Of a stretch of DNA of 64,000 nt, positions 11,986 to 24,473 are shown piece after piece; within the stretch, counting starts at the first letter, position 1; the number at the start of each line of letters is the position of its first letter. The notes under the pieces were generated by a model. It was not told where the DNA came from, made no database searches, and was given only the letters and a program-made list of their open reading frames with translations. Origin of the DNA: Phymorhynchus buccinoides. Taxonomy: Eukaryota > Mollusca > Gastropoda > Neogastropoda > Raphitomidae. The translations under genes were made by a program, and so were the position numbers. The stretch lies in the NCBI GenBank assembly GCA_017654935.2, contig CM065682.1, positions 76,275,993-76,339,992 of the forward strand, in the 5' to 3' direction.

Positions 11986-12182
11986 ACACTACATACAATT
12001 CGCTGTCAATGCGATGTGATTGTAAACGATGTGATTCCTGATTCACTTGAAATGCTTCCATCTAAAAATAAGTCGCTCTATATATACTCAAGTAGACCCA
12101 GTACACGATTTTCACGTGAATCGTGACTCACATCGTCGCAATTAATCGCATCGCATTGACGGCGAATCGTATGTAGTGTAGC
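11986..12182. mobile_element. Palindromic MITE (ACTACATACRATTCGC)
   Basis: Inverted repeats of about 35 bp (ACTACATACAATTCGC at the left, mirrored at the right) enclose about 130 bp rich in CGATG/CATCG words. Counterparts in B (20274) and C (43184), and a diverged copy at 36861. Confidence 0.65.
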
Positions 12183-12420
12183 ACTAGCAGACCCTTTGAT
12201 CTGTGCCTTCTACAGCTACATATGGTGCTAATATATTAACGTCTTTAACATATATTACAATTAATCCAGTGGGCGTTTACTAATCCAATCATACTATTGG
12301 ATAGAGTTTTTTGCACAGTTAACAACTGTAGAATGTTATACGTATTAATAAAGTGGATTATTTTTGGGAACCACAATTCCATGAGTTATTCTTTGTCAAT
12401 GAGAGATGAAGAAGAAGAAC

Positions 12421-12424
<4 letters not shown>

Positions 12425-12466
<42 letters not shown>

Positions 12467-12627
12467 GGGGAGAGACAGAGTATTTGATGCGTGTGAACTC
12501 CTATGTAGCCTATACACATACACACACACGCGCGCGCGCGCGCGCGCGCGTGCGCGCGCACACACACACATATACTGCAAATTGACTCTACACTTTCTGT
12601 CAGAAATGCACACACACGCTGCAACAA

Positions 12628-12705
<78 letters not shown>
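12425..12705. repeat. (GA)n, (CA/CG)n and (CT)n cluster
   Basis: A GA tract (12425-12462), an alternating CACA/CGCG tract (12519-12570) and a long CT tract (12631-12705) lie together. The purine and pyrimidine tracts are mutually complementary, so the cluster can fold into a large hairpin. It is present in all three copies with different lengths. Confidence 0.85.
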
Positions 12706-12710
<5 letters not shown>

Positions 12711-12814
12711 TCTCGTGCTACTTCTATCTCTTTTCCTTTCTCGTCTTACACACTGATCTTAAGATCTTCCCCTCTATCAGATATATTTTATTTTCTTCAT
12801 TGATGCGAGCGAAA

Positions 12815-13625
12815 ATGGTGTTTTACGTCCTCTTGGTCTGAATCAGACACATATGGGACATTTGTAAATACAAATATGGTGGGAACAATACTGGAGGCAA
12901 TGCCCGGAGGCAGTACGAAACCAGTAAAGTCCCGATTTTTTTATTATTAATACAGATAGCTGTAGCGGTGACCACGCCTCGGTTAAACCTCATCGGCTAT
13001 GGCACCGCCACAAGTAATTCCGTTTTTCGATTTCTTCATTGATGCTGCTTTTTTTCTCAGATGGAGCTGATAACTTTACAGAAAGTCTCAGTCCGGTCAT
13101 TTTCCTCGTTTTAATTTTTTTATTTTTTTATTTTGTAACTCGCGTTTTCTTTAAGTCTCTTTTTAATTTTTTTAATTTAAGCAGCTGTTTCATAATTTTA
13201 TTTTATTTTTGCACATCTGGGTCATTGTATCGACCAACGAAGGGGGGAAGGCAAGGAAAACCTTGTAATGACCACCACCAGCTTGTGGAAAGCCAGGCGC
13301 TCAGTCCGGTCCCCGGCAAGACTGGTGAGAAAGGGCGAGACTCGGGGTCCGTTTCACAAGGGCTAACGTTCGTAGGGTTAGCTCAAATCAGCAAGAACGG
13401 TCCTAATAAACACCTTCCTTTGCCGATAGTTTCGCAAACGTTTTGTGGCTGCTTTGGAGCGGCAAGCTGTTTAAGGAATCACAGGGAATATCTTGATGAA
13501 AATGATGTTTTACGTCCTCTCGGTCATAGACACATATGGGACATTTGTAAATACAAAGATGGTGGGAACAATACTGGCTGCAATGCCCGGAGGCAATGCA
13601 ACACCAGTAAAGTCCCGAGTTTTTA
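12815..13625 (+). repeat. Two copies of a dispersed repeat (family D)
   Basis: TACGTCCTCT, CATATGGGACATTTGTAAAT, TGGTGGGAACAATACTGG and GTAAAGTCCCG recur in order at 12815-12945 and 13490-13625. Further copies are at 18835 and 19500 (both -), and 30288 and 30492 (both -). A second block, GTAGCGGT.ACCACGCCTCGG, sits at 12965, 14872, 17535, 19443 and 30482. Function and class unknown. Confidence 0.6.
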
Positions 13626-13680
13626 ACAATATAGATAGCTTCTGCTACATAAGCTACACACATACGGCGTACGAGGCGAA

Positions 13681-14740
13681 GTGAACAGATGGGTGGCAGA
13701 CTTTCTCTGCGGCCGGCGCCAGTCGGTCATCCTTGAGGGCACCCAGTCAGACTATGTGAGTGTCCAGTCGGGAGTACCGCAAGGATCAGTGCTCGGCCCC
13801 TGCTTATTTCTGGTCTATATTAATGACTTACCAGAAAGGCTTTCATCGAACGCAAGACTGTTCGCTGACACCGCAGTTTACAGACTCATTTTCTCGGGAG
13901 AGGACCATGCCCATTTACAAGAAGACCTCCAGCGCCTTGAGGAATGGGAGAAGAAATGGGACATGAAATTTCACCCGAGGACGGAAGTGTCAAACAGTGC
14001 CTGTCACACGAAGCACTGAGGAAGCCCTCGCACTACCCCTACCAACTTCATGGTCACACCCTGGACACTGCAGTCGGTGAAGTACCTGCACTCTACAGGC
14101 AAACGGGAGTTGGGACGCCCATCTGAGCGCCATCACAGCAAAGGCCAGCCAGACACTTGCATTTATCAGGAGAAACCTCAAGATAGCCTCCACTGAGCTG
14201 AGAGCAAAAGCCTATATTATGGCCTTAGTAAGGCCGCTTCTTGACTACGCCTGCTCAGTGTGGGATCCCTCCACTCATAAAAACATTGACGGAGTGGAGC
14301 AGATTCGAGCAGATTCAAGAAGAGCTGCGAGGTTCGTCTCGAATCAATATTGGAGGACAGCCAGCGTCACCGATATGGTACAGAGGCTTGGCTGGAATCC
14401 CCTGCTGCAACGACGGCAGGTTGCAAGGCTCACCATGATGCATAAAATACAGAAGGACATGGTGAGCATCAACAAAACCAAGCTTGAGCCACAGCCAGAG
14501 CGACAAAGAAGAGGCTCGGACACTCACAACAATTCCTTGTTCTCCAGTGTCGCACACATTACAGACAACGTTCCTTTTCCCCACGTACCATCAGGGAGTG
14601 GAACGTCCTGCCACCAGCAGCAGTTGAGGCCAGAACCCCAGATGGCTTCGTGACCAGAGTCTGGCAACACCTCAGTGGACAACCTCCTGCTGCAGATGCC
14701 ACGTCTGATGGTTCTCTTTTATCTATCCCCTCTTCTGTCA
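13681..14740 (+). pseudogene. LINE fragment 1, reverse transcriptase remnant (copy A)
   Basis: Encodes the second half of a non-LTR reverse transcriptase of the jockey/CR1/RTE kind. It has the motif B region SGVPQGSVLGPCLF, then LFADT where LFADD is expected, then after frameshifts the thumb and C-terminal part (MALVRPLLDYACSVWDP, RRAARFVSNQYWRT). One catalytic Asp of the FADD box is lost by a 3 bp deletion. At least two further frameshifts lie between 13990 and 14220. It is 5'-truncated and cannot be active. A mirror copy is at 17700-18773. Confidence 0.85.
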
Positions 14741-15259
14741 CACTATTTCTTCTCAGGCCGTGACGAGCCTTTGTTCCGGCAAAAGTGGTATAGAACCTCC
14801 CCGGTTCCGTGGCAAAATAATCAAAGTGTTGATTGTGGCCACGCATGGCTAAGAAAAGAAGAAGAAGGTGTAGCGGTAACCACGCCTCGGCTAAACCTCA
14901 TCGGCTGTGGTACCGCCACATTAGAACTAAGTAACGGGGAATATTTTTACTTCCGGCTTCATTTTTATATCTCGCGTGAACGTGATTTTTACTTTCAAAA
15001 TGGAAGACCAAGTCAAATCTACACTCTAACCATTTGCTTCTTTCGAGGTCGCGATCTCGTCGGGGTCGCAGACCAAATTTACCACAACTTTATATATAAG
15101 TAATGTCCCATATGTTCTTTTAAAGAGCGGGAGGATGTAAAGCATAACCGACTTGCTTAATTCCTTCTTCTTTATTATTATTGGCCTGGGGAAGTCCAGA
15201 AGGAAATAAAAACTTTAAAAAAACAGAACTTGTAGATCTAGTCAGCCCCCTCCCTCTCT

Positions 15260-15270
15260 CTCTCTGCGTG

Positions 15271-15309
<39 letters not shown>

Positions 15310-15460
15310 CCGGCCTAATCTCGGCCTATGTGTGTGCGTGTGTGTGTATGTGCGCGCGTGTGTGTGCGCGCGTGTATGCGTCTGTACAAAGCTTTTTGGT
15401 GTGTGTATGCGCGTGTGTGTATGTGTGTGCATCTATCCTCAAACAATCTTGATTATCCTT
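15260..15460. repeat. (GT)n/(GTGC)n tract at the 5' truncation of LINE 2
   Basis: A run of GT interrupted by GC and TA words. It directly abuts the 5'-truncated LINE at 15460 and is found in the mirror position (17000-17190) in copy B. A related version occurs at 37400-37900. Confidence 0.75.
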
Positions 15461-16395
15461 ATCAGTCTGCCAATAGAGCCAACCACAGTACTGAAACAGC
15501 CCTTGTTCAAATCGTCAATGACCTCCTACTTGCTTCTGATGCTGGTCAAATCTCTCTTTTGACATTTCTTGATCTCTCTGCTGCCTTTGATACCATAGAC
15601 CACTCCATTCTTCTGTCTCGTCTTGAACATACTTTTGGGATTAATGGCCCCGCTCTTTCTTGGTTTTCCTCTTACCTTTCTGATCGTTTTCAATCAGTTA
15701 TGGTCAATGGTCGTCAGTCTGAACAGGTTAGGCTTTCTTGTGGAGCCCCCCAGGGGTCTGTGCTTGGTCCTGTCTTGTTTACTTTGTATACGTCACCTCT
15801 TGCCAATATAATCGACCAGCACAACATGAAACATCACGTATATGCAGTTGACTCACAACTCCAAAACAGTACAACCCCTGAAGATCTAGATTCCATTCTT
15901 ACAGAAAGCAACAACTGCTATATTGATATTCAAAACTGGATGGTTCAAAATAAACTTTAATTAAATGGTGAAAAAACCGAAGCAATACTTGTAGGGACAA
16001 AAAACAAACTAGCCTCTGTTTCCATAGAGTCAATCCAAGTGGGTAACAATATCATTCCCCTCTCAGACTCAGTCAAAAACTTAGGTGTCACTTTGGACAA
16101 TACTCTTTCCATGCAGAGTTTCCTGACTCAGACCTGTCAGTCCTGCTACTATCAAATTCGTCGCATTGGCTATATTCGTAAATACCTCTCAGATGAAGCC
16201 ACAGTAAAACTTGTTACTTCCCTCATCCTATCTCGTATTGACTACTGTAATGCTCTCCTTTCTGGCCTATCAGTCTCTTCTCTATCTTGTCTCCAGCGTA
16301 TTCAAAACACAGCTGCTCGTCTTGTCCTTAGGAAGAAAAAGTTCGATCATGTTAGCCCTCTTCTGCGTTCTTTGCACAGTCTGAGAGGGGAATGA
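15460..16395 (+). pseudogene. LINE fragment 2, CR1/L2-like reverse transcriptase
   Basis: Starts abruptly within the polymerase ([20 protein letters not shown]). It shows motif A FLDLSAAFDTIDH with its Asp, motif B GAPQGSVLGPVLF, and then YAVD in place of the catalytic YADD. A stop at 15958-15960 interrupts the frame. The downstream part (GVTLDNTLSMQSF, SRIDYCNALLSGL, NTAARLVL) runs through the palindrome spacer to 16395. It is 5'-truncated and catalytically dead. The same YAVD change is in the mirror copy. Confidence 0.85.
16070..16377 (+). other. Palindrome spacer (single-copy loop)
   Basis: 308 bp not repeated in the other arm. It is ordinary LINE 2 coding sequence continuing from the left arm. 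The inverted copy starts at 16378 with AGTCTGAGAGGGG. The left arm tip read in reverse also contains AGTCTGAGAGGGG, and LINE sequence entering the junction ends in CAGTCTG, so the switch lies at a shared AGTCTG. Confidence 0.85.
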
Positions 16396-16990
16396 TATTG
16401 TTACCCAGTTGGATTGACTCTATGGAAACAGAGGCTAGTTTGTTTTATTGTCCCTACAAGCATTGCTTCGGTTTTTTCACCATTTAATTGAAGTTTATTT
16501 TGAACCATCCAGTTTTGAATATCAATATAGCAGATGTTACTTTCTGAAAGAATGGAATCTAGATCTTCAGGGGTTGTACTATTTTGGAGTTGTGAATCAA
16601 CTGCATATACGTGATGTTTCATATTGTGCTGGTCGATGACATTGGCAAGAGGTGACGTATACAAAGTAAACAAGACAGGACCAAGCACAGACCCCTGGGG
16701 GACTCCACAAGAAAGCCTAACCTGTTCAGACTGACGACCATTGACCAGAACTGATTGAAAACGATCAGAAAGGTAAGAGGAAAACCAAGAAAGAGCGGGG
16801 CCCTTAATTCCAAAAGTATGTTCAAGACGAGACAGAAGAATGGAGTGGTCTATGGTATCAAAGGCAGCAGAGAGATCAAGAAATGTCAAAAGAGAGATTT
16901 GACCAGCATCAGAAGCAAGTAGGAGGTCATTGACGATTTGACCCAAGGGCTGTTTCAGTACTGTGGTTGGCTCTATTGGCAGACTGATAA
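16378..16990 (-). pseudogene. LINE fragment 2, mirror copy
   Basis: Inverted copy of 15460-16069 with the same YAVD in place of YADD and the same 5' truncation at a GT-rich tract. It carries a 1 bp insertion near 16945 relative to copy A, and lacks the stop seen in A at 15958, so the frame runs further. It lacks the 3' part that lies in the spacer. Confidence 0.8.
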
Positions 16991-17147
16991 GGATAATCAA
17001 GATTGTTTGAGGATAGATGCACACACATACACACACGCGCATACACACACCAAAAAGCTTTGTACAGACGCATACACGCGCGCACACACACGCGCGCACA
17101 TACACACACACGCACACACATAGGCCGAGATTATTAGGCCGGAAACA

Positions 17148-17178
<31 letters not shown>

Positions 17179-17699
17179 TGCACGCAGAAGAGAGAGAGGG
17201 AGGGGCTGACTAGATCTACAAGTTCTGTTTTTTTAAAGTTTTTATTTCCTTCTGGACTTCCCCAGGCCAATAATAATAAAGAAGAAGGAATTAAGCAAGT
17301 CGGTTATGCTTTACATCCTCCCGCTCTTTAAAAGAACATATGGGACATTACTTATATATAAAGTTGTGGTAAATTTGGTCTGCGACCCCGACGAGATCGC
17401 GACCTCGAAAGAAGCAAATGGTTAGAGTGTAGATTTGACTTGGTCTTCCATTTTGAAAGTAAAAGTCACGTTCACGCGAGATATAAAAAAATGAAGCCGG
17501 AAAGTAAAAATTATTCCCCGTTACTTAGTTCTAATGTGGCGGTACCATAGCCGATGAGGTTTAGCCGAGGCGTGGTTACCGCTACACCTTCTTCTTCTTT
17601 TCTTAGCCATGCGTGGCCACAATCAACACTTTGATTATTTTGCACGGAACTGGGGAGGTTCTATACCACTTTTGCCGGAAGAAAGGCTCAAGGCCTGAG

Positions 17700-18773
17700 A
17701 AGAAATAGTGTGACAGAAGAGGGGATAGATAAAAGAGAACCATCAGACGTGGCATCTGCAGCAGGAGGTTGTCCACTGAGGTGTTGCCAGACTCTGGTCA
17801 CAAAGCTCTCTGGGGTTCTGGCCTCAACTGCTGCTGGTGGCAGGACGTTCCACTCCCTGATGGTACGTGGGGAAAAGGAACTTTGTCTGTACTGTGTGCG
17901 ACACTGGGGAACAAGGAATTGTTGTGAGTGTCCGAGCCTCTTCTTTGTCGCTCTGGCTGTGGTTCAAGCTTGGTTTTGTTGATGCTCACCATGTCCTTCT
18001 GTATTTTATGCATCATGGTGAGCCTTGCAACCTGCCGTCGTTGCAGCAGGGGATTCCAGCCAAGCCTCTGTACCATATCGGTGACGCTGGCTGTCCTCCA
18101 ATATTGATTCGAGACGAACCTCGCAGCTCTTCTTGAATCTGCTCGAATCTGCTCCACTCCGTCAATGTTTTTCTGAGTGGAGGGATCCCACACTGAGCAG
18201 GCGTAGTCAAGAAGCGGCCTTACTAAGGCCATAATATAGGCTTTTGCTCTCAGCTCAGTGGAGGCTATCTTGAGGTTTCGCCTGAGAAATCCGAGTGTCT
18301 GGCTGGCCTTTGCTGTGATGGCGCTCAGATGGGCGTCCCAACTCCCGTTTGCCTGTAGAGTGCAGGTACTTCACCGACTGCACAGTGTCCATGGTGTGAC
18401 CATGAAGTTGGTAGGGGTAGTGCGAGGGCTTCCTCAGTGCTTCGTGTGACAGGCACTGTTTGACACTTCCGTCCTCGGGTGAAATTTCATGTCCCATTTC
18501 TTCTCCCATTCCTCAAGGCGCTGGAGGTCTTCTTGTAAATGGGCATGGTCCTCTCCCGAGAAAATGAGTCTGTAAACTGCGGGTGTCAGCGAACAGTCTT
18601 GCGTTCGATGAAAGCCTTTCTGGTAAGTCATTAATATAGACCAGAAATAAGCAGGGGCCGAGCACTGATCCTTGCGGTACTCCCGACTGGACACTCACAT
18701 AGTCTGACTGGGTGCCCTCAAGGATGACCGACTGGCGCCGGCCGCAGAGAAAGTCTGCCACCCATCTGTTCAC
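17700..18773 (-). pseudogene. LINE fragment 1, mirror copy
   Basis: Inverted copy of 13681-14740. The damaged FADD box carries an extra base here (frameshift after LFADT near 18583) in addition to the codon loss shared with copy A. Confidence 0.8.
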
Positions 18774-19744
18774 TTCGCATCGTACGCCGTATGTGTGTAG
18801 CTTATGTAGCAGAAGCTATCTATATTGTTAAAAATTCGGGACTTTACTGGTGTTGCACTGCCTCCGGGCATTGCAGCCAGTATTGTTCCCACCATCTTTG
18901 TATATTACAAATGTCCCATATGTGTCTATGACCGAGAGGACGTAAAACATCATTTTCATCAAGATATTCCCTGTGATTCCTTAAACAGCTTGCCGCTCCA
19001 AAGCAGCCACAAAACGTTTGCGAAACTATCGGCAAAGGAAGGTGTTTATTAGGACCGTTCTTGCTGATTTGAGCTAACCCTACGAACGTTAGCCCTTGTG
19101 AAACGGACCCCGAGTCTCGCCCTTTCTCACCAGTCTTGCCGGGGACCGGACTGAGCGCCTGGCTTTCCACAAGCTGGTGGTGGTCATTACAAGGTTTTCC
19201 TTGCCTTCCCCCCTTCGTTGGTCGATACAATGACCCAGATGTGCAAAAATAAAATAAAATTATGAAACAGCTGCTTAAATTAAAAAAATTAAAAAGAGAC
19301 TTAAAGAAAACGCGAGTTACAAAATAAAAAAATAAAAAAATTAAAACGAGGAAAATGACCGGACTGAGACTTTCTGTAAAGTTATCAGCTCCATCTGAGA
19401 AAAAAAGCAGCATCAATGAAGAAATCGAAAAACGGAATTACTTGTGGCGGTGCCATAGCCGATGAGGTTTAACCGAGGCGTGGTCACCGCTACAGCTATC
19501 TGTATTAATAATAAAAAATCGGGACTTTACTGGTTTCGTACTGCCTCCGGGCATTGCCTCCAGTATTGTTCCCACCATATTTGTATTTACAAATGTCCCA
19601 TATGTGTCTGATTCGGACAAAGAGGACGTAAAACACCATTTTCGCTCGCATCAATGAAGAAAATAAAATATATCTGATAGAGGGGAAGATCTTAAGATCA
19701 GTGTGTAAGACGAGAAAGGAAAAGAGATAGAAGTAGCACGAGAG

Positions 19745-19801
<57 letters not shown>

Positions 19802-19991
19802 CGGAGAGAGAGAGAGGAGAGAGACTTTTGTTGCAGCGTGTGTGTGCATTTCTGACAGAAAGTGTAGAGTCAATTTGCAGTATATGTGTGTGTGTGTGCG
19901 CGCACGCGCGCGCGCCGCGCGCGCGTTGTGTGTGTATGTGTATAGGCTACATAGGAGTTCACACGCATCAAATACTCTCTGTCTCTCCCCC

Positions 19992-20033
<42 letters not shown>

Positions 20034-20273
20034 GTTCTTCTTCTTCATCTCTCATTGACAAAGAATAACTCATGGAATTGTGGTTCCCAAAAATAATCCA
20101 CTTTATTAATACGTATAACATTCTACAGTTGTTAACTGTGCAAAAAACTCTATCCAATAGTATGATTGGATTAGTAAACGCCCACTGGATTAATTGTAAT
20201 ATATGTTAAAGACGTTAATATATTAGCACCATATGTAGCTGTAGAAGGCACAGATCAAAGGGTCTGCTAGTGC

Positions 20274-20469
20274 TACACTACATACGATTCGCCGTCAATG
20301 CGATGCGATTAATTGCGACGATGTGAGTCACGATTCACGTGAAAATCGTGTACTGGGTCTACTTGAGTATATATAGAGCGACTTATTTTTAGATGGAAGC
20401 ATTTCAAGTGAATCAGGAATCACATCGTTTACAATCACATCGCATTGACAGCGAATTGTATGTAGTGTA
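20274..20469. mobile_element. Palindromic MITE (ACTACATACRATTCGC), copy B
   Basis: Mirror of the element at 11986. Its right flank (CAGGCCCTTTATATGTATTATG) is the empty site for the piggyBac-like MITE present in copy C at 43379. Confidence 0.65.
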
Positions 20470-21153
20470 TCAGGCCCTTTATATGTATTATGTTTTCAAC
20501 ATGCATGGTAGTGGGGGCAAAGTGGTTTTCAAGGAAAATGGCCGGGGGTCCAGGGGGGCCGAAGAAAATTCAATAAATGAGAGTGAAATTTTCACTTTTT
20601 CATGCCATTTCAATGCATTTTTTAATAATTTTGTTTCAAACTGTTTCGCGGACTTTCCGCAATTCACTGAGGTCTACCATGCCTGTAGATATGTTGAGGT
20701 TAAGGCGCTGTGCTCATCACACGCAGAAATCTTGTGCGCTTATCCACAAATAAGTAACAGAAAGTATCCGCTTTTTTAAATGATACTTTCTTGTATGTAC
20801 TTGAGGATAAGCATGTGAGGTCTATGCGTACAATGAGCACAGTCTGCTTTATCCAAGAATTAATAAACTGAGCAAACCTGTGTATCTCACAAGAGTGGCC
20901 TACTACTGTTTATGGCTAGTGATCATGTAAACAAATATATGTATGTTGTATCTGTCAGATACATTATATTTGTAAACAAATATATGTATCTGACCAGGTT
21001 TGCTTTTTGTATGGCTAGTGATCATGTAAACAAATATATGTTATGGCAGAGTTAGTTTTTATTAGCATGGAGATTCAACTAAACATGATGGTCAATGAAA
21101 CAAGAACAAACAAACAAAAACAACATCTAAATGTTATATAGTCACATATCGTC

Positions 21154-21626
21154 GCTGTCCGACGCTAACCGTGTATTTACACAATCAGTGATTTTACAGG
21201 AGCATCAAAAAACATATTGTCGCCTGCTACAAAGTCAATCCCCATTTGATATACGCTTGACCCTTCTTCTTTACTGATGAGTAAACATGTGACACAATAA
21301 AAGTTGCATTAACACCCAACATTTTCGTGATAATTCAGTTACACGGTCAGTCACAAAGTTAGTGCATTGTTCTCACAATGGGAGATACGACAGCTGCCGG
21401 CAGTTACACGATTAGCGTGACCAGTTACACGCTTATCGCGTCAAAACCAGCAACAACCCGCCACATACACGATTATTTCTGTGGTATCATGTGACAAATT
21501 TGAGCATTTTCATTGGTCGCAGACACAAGATATTTATAGAAGACCTGCGTGAGGTCACTGGAAGGAGTTTCAGTAAAAAATCTATTTTTGTCAAATTTTT
21601 TAGATACACGGTTAGCGTCGGACAGC
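21154..21626. mobile_element. Inverted-repeat element (GCTGTCCGACGCTAACC), copy B
   Basis: Mirror of 10830-11301, with intact inverted termini. Absent at the orthologous point in copy C. Confidence 0.7.
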
Positions 21627-22262
21627 AACACTCAATAACACTCAATAACAATGCATTATACACTGAAACAACAATGCACAAAATTATATCATCAGTTTTA
21701 ATTAATTTTTTTAATTAAAAACAACAGTAAGTACAAATGGCAATTATCTTGTTCCGATTATACACCTCTCTTACAGGCATAAACAAAATATGCATGAGCA
21801 CAGTTACAAAATATCTTGATAATTTCAAGCCAAAAGCAAAAATTCAGTAGTAATGACCAAAAAAAGCATGATACCTTTTGAAGAACTTAAAAGGGAAAAC
21901 TACCAATTTCTTAAATTTGCCATTTCTGAATGCACAAGATCAAAATCATAGGATATTTAAATTGGCATTTATAAAACTACAAAAAAACCACATTTATAGT
22001 TAACAATTTAAAGGTACTAAACTTGCTATAGTATTATTGTAAACAGAATAGTCCTAATCTGTAATATTGATATTATAAGTATTATAAAATATCAAAACAT
22101 GTTCCTCTGAAGTTTTGTAGACACACAATTTTGTAGTATTGTTACCCAAACATACTTAGCAAAAATAATTGTTTAGCTTCAATGGGTGGTTTTACCAATG
22201 ACTTCAAAGATATTCAAACAACACAACATCCTTCATTATAATGATTACTATTTTTTTCTCTA

Positions 22263-22446
22263 CAGTGGAATGGCCGAACCTCCCTTATAAGACCTCCCAT
22301 TATAAGACTCCCTCCCACATAAGACCTACTTCTCTGAGACATTGCCCTTCTTTGTAAGTATTAAAATGACCTCCCTTATAAGACCCCTCCCTTATAAGAC
22401 CTCATTTTGGATGATTTTTGAAGGTCTTATAATGGAGGTTCCACTG
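22263..22446. mobile_element. pogo/Tigger-like MITE, copy B
   Basis: Mirror of 10013-10193, TA on both sides. Confidence 0.75.
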
Positions 22447-22574
22447 TAATATGAAGATTAAATACCATATTAAAAAATACAGTACTTATGACATAAATTA
22501 TACAACAATTTCAAGAAGTTGAACTTGGGTGAAATGAAATCACATACAATTGTTCAATTGGAAGAGAACAAATA

Positions 22575-22991
22575 TATGACCCAGCACAACGAAAGGGACA
22601 TTAAGTGTCAAACTGACCATTCTGAGAAATTTATACATTTGCAAACTTCAGACAATTCTCTTTCTAGTGATACAAGAACCATTCTTGTATCTTTTTCCGT
22701 TCCAGAGTTATGAGCATTTAAAGTTAGTAGGGTTAGTGTCGGCCATTTTGAGAAAACAGTCTAAAGTCTAGCCTAGCTGAAGAAAATGCATTAACCTACT
22801 CGTTTTAAAACACTTGTAAGACCATTTAGAGGTCATTTATATTTAAAGATTATCCTTTATAAATATGAAAGATAAGATGCTAGAGAACACAAAAATACCC
22901 ACAACTCAAAAAATGAGTGTTTTGACTTTGCAAGCCTGTTGTGAGAAACTAGCCCAGCGACTTAATGTCCCTTTCGTGGTGCTGGGCCACA
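22575..22991. mobile_element. AGCACCACGAAAGGG-family MITE, copy B
   Basis: Mirror of 9462-9884. Confidence 0.65.
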
Positions 22992-23654
22992 ATTATAGCT
23001 GCCTCATTACCTCATGTTCTTCATCCTTAAGTACATGTATGTATGTCATCCCTTCGGTTTGGTCTTTTATAATTTACGACAAACCAGTCTGTTGTTTATA
23101 CATCATCAAGCATACTGTCAAACACACACGTGTCACGCACAGACATGTTTATCTTCATACGCACATAATAATAATAATAATAATTGTACATTTATATAGC
23201 GCTTTACCTCAGATGAGCTCAAAGCGTTTTACAATCAATGGTTCATCAACAGACAACAAAAACAGCATTCAAGAGTGACACCAACCAGCAACAGCGCATA
23301 TACAAAGCAACTCTCTCTCTCTCTCTCTAACACACACACACACACAACACGCACACAACACACACACACATAAACACACATTTATCGACGCCAACTCGTT
23401 CATACCCCATTCGGTAAGCCACAGCAACCGAGCCGCATGGACTGACCACATACACCAACACACATACACAAACACCCTCACACATACTGAAGCAAACAAA
23501 CAGATCCACGTTATCCTGCGTTCAAATATAGCAAATGATACCGACTAGTATAACTATATAAGGCAATACCATTTTTTCAGAGACCCCTGCACCTTATCAA
23601 TGACTTATAATTTAGTAAGACACTGTTAACACAAATTCAGGGTTTTGTATGTAG

Positions 23655-23890
23655 TAATTTGAGGAATGTGCCTTACTGTTGTTGTTGTCGTACCCTGGCT
23701 ACAAAGACTCCAGGGATCATCCCAACAACCCAAGCACTTGAACACTATGGCACAAATGCACCAGCTAGGGATGAGAACATTACGTGTGTGACCGTTTTCG
23801 ATTACCCCGCCATGTGGGCAGCCACATTCCGACTCCGGAGGATTTGGGAGACTGATGATGTTATGCTAGGAGCTTGTCAAGGCTAAAGAC
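23655..23890 (+). repeat. Dispersed repeat, motif S, copy B
   Basis: Mirror of 8593-8783, plus orientation: TTGTTGTTGTCGTACCCTGG followed by the CTCCAGGGATCATCCC block and body. Confidence 0.7.
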
Positions 23891-24037
23891 AGTCCCCGCA
23901 TAACTATGCAGAGCATATTTGGATGTAGCCTTGGTATTCTAGCCCATTCAATCGATCTGACACAGCCATAAGCCAAGGCGCGAATGTGCCTTATAAAAAT
24001 GATGCGCTCTATAATCCATACAATACGGTATATTCTT

Positions 24038-24233
24038 TCATCGGAGTGGCACGACTGGCAAGTGGTCGAATGTTTGATTGAGGGGCAGGAAGACGAGGCA
24101 GGTGGAAGGGTCAAGGCCAATGACCTCCTCTGGCACAGTCTGGGTCAGCCAGGGTCGCAGCGGCTCCAGGTGCCAGGGAAGGGTCCTGGAAGCATTTGTA
24201 ACAGCAACAGCAGTGACAATGCTTGGTAGAGGA
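24038..24233 (-). pseudogene. Last exon of the unrecognised gene, acceptor damaged (copy B)
   Basis: The encoded peptide is the same as in copies A and C from PSIVTAV to VVPLR and the stop. The bases before it on the minus strand read GGGGGAGGGTT in place of the GTGTGTGGAG of A and C, so the acceptor AG at the expected place is gone. Either copy B would be mis-spliced here, or the local consensus is wrong, since this stretch is full of indels relative to A and C. Confidence 0.5.
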
Positions 24234-24283
24234 AACCCTCCCCCACAAAACACAGAACCAGAAACACAAACACACACCCACAC

Positions 24284-24316
<33 letters not shown>

Positions 24317-24425
24317 ACAGTGACACACACTGAGGGCAGGATGAAAAAAAGCTTTGTCAGATTATCCTTTAACCCTCAAAAAAGATGATTTTGACCTGAC
24401 TTGACACACACACACACACACAACC

Positions 24426-24473
<48 letters not shown>

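Larger units (their letters stand above)
5460..16069 (+). repeat. Left arm of a 21.6 kb palindrome (copy A)
   Basis: The arm is matched base for base, apart from indels mostly in simple repeats, by the reverse complement of 16378-27037. Matching landmarks include the 757 nt exon (6856 against 25614), the two LINE fragments and every MITE between. The arm tip is at 16069, where the inverted match stops. See the spacer and right-arm entries. Confidence 0.9.

Noticed and set aside
13039..13626. A 195-residue frame with a hydrophobic start
   Set aside because: It crosses dispersed family D repeat and T-rich sequence, is not kept in copy C, and has no domain.
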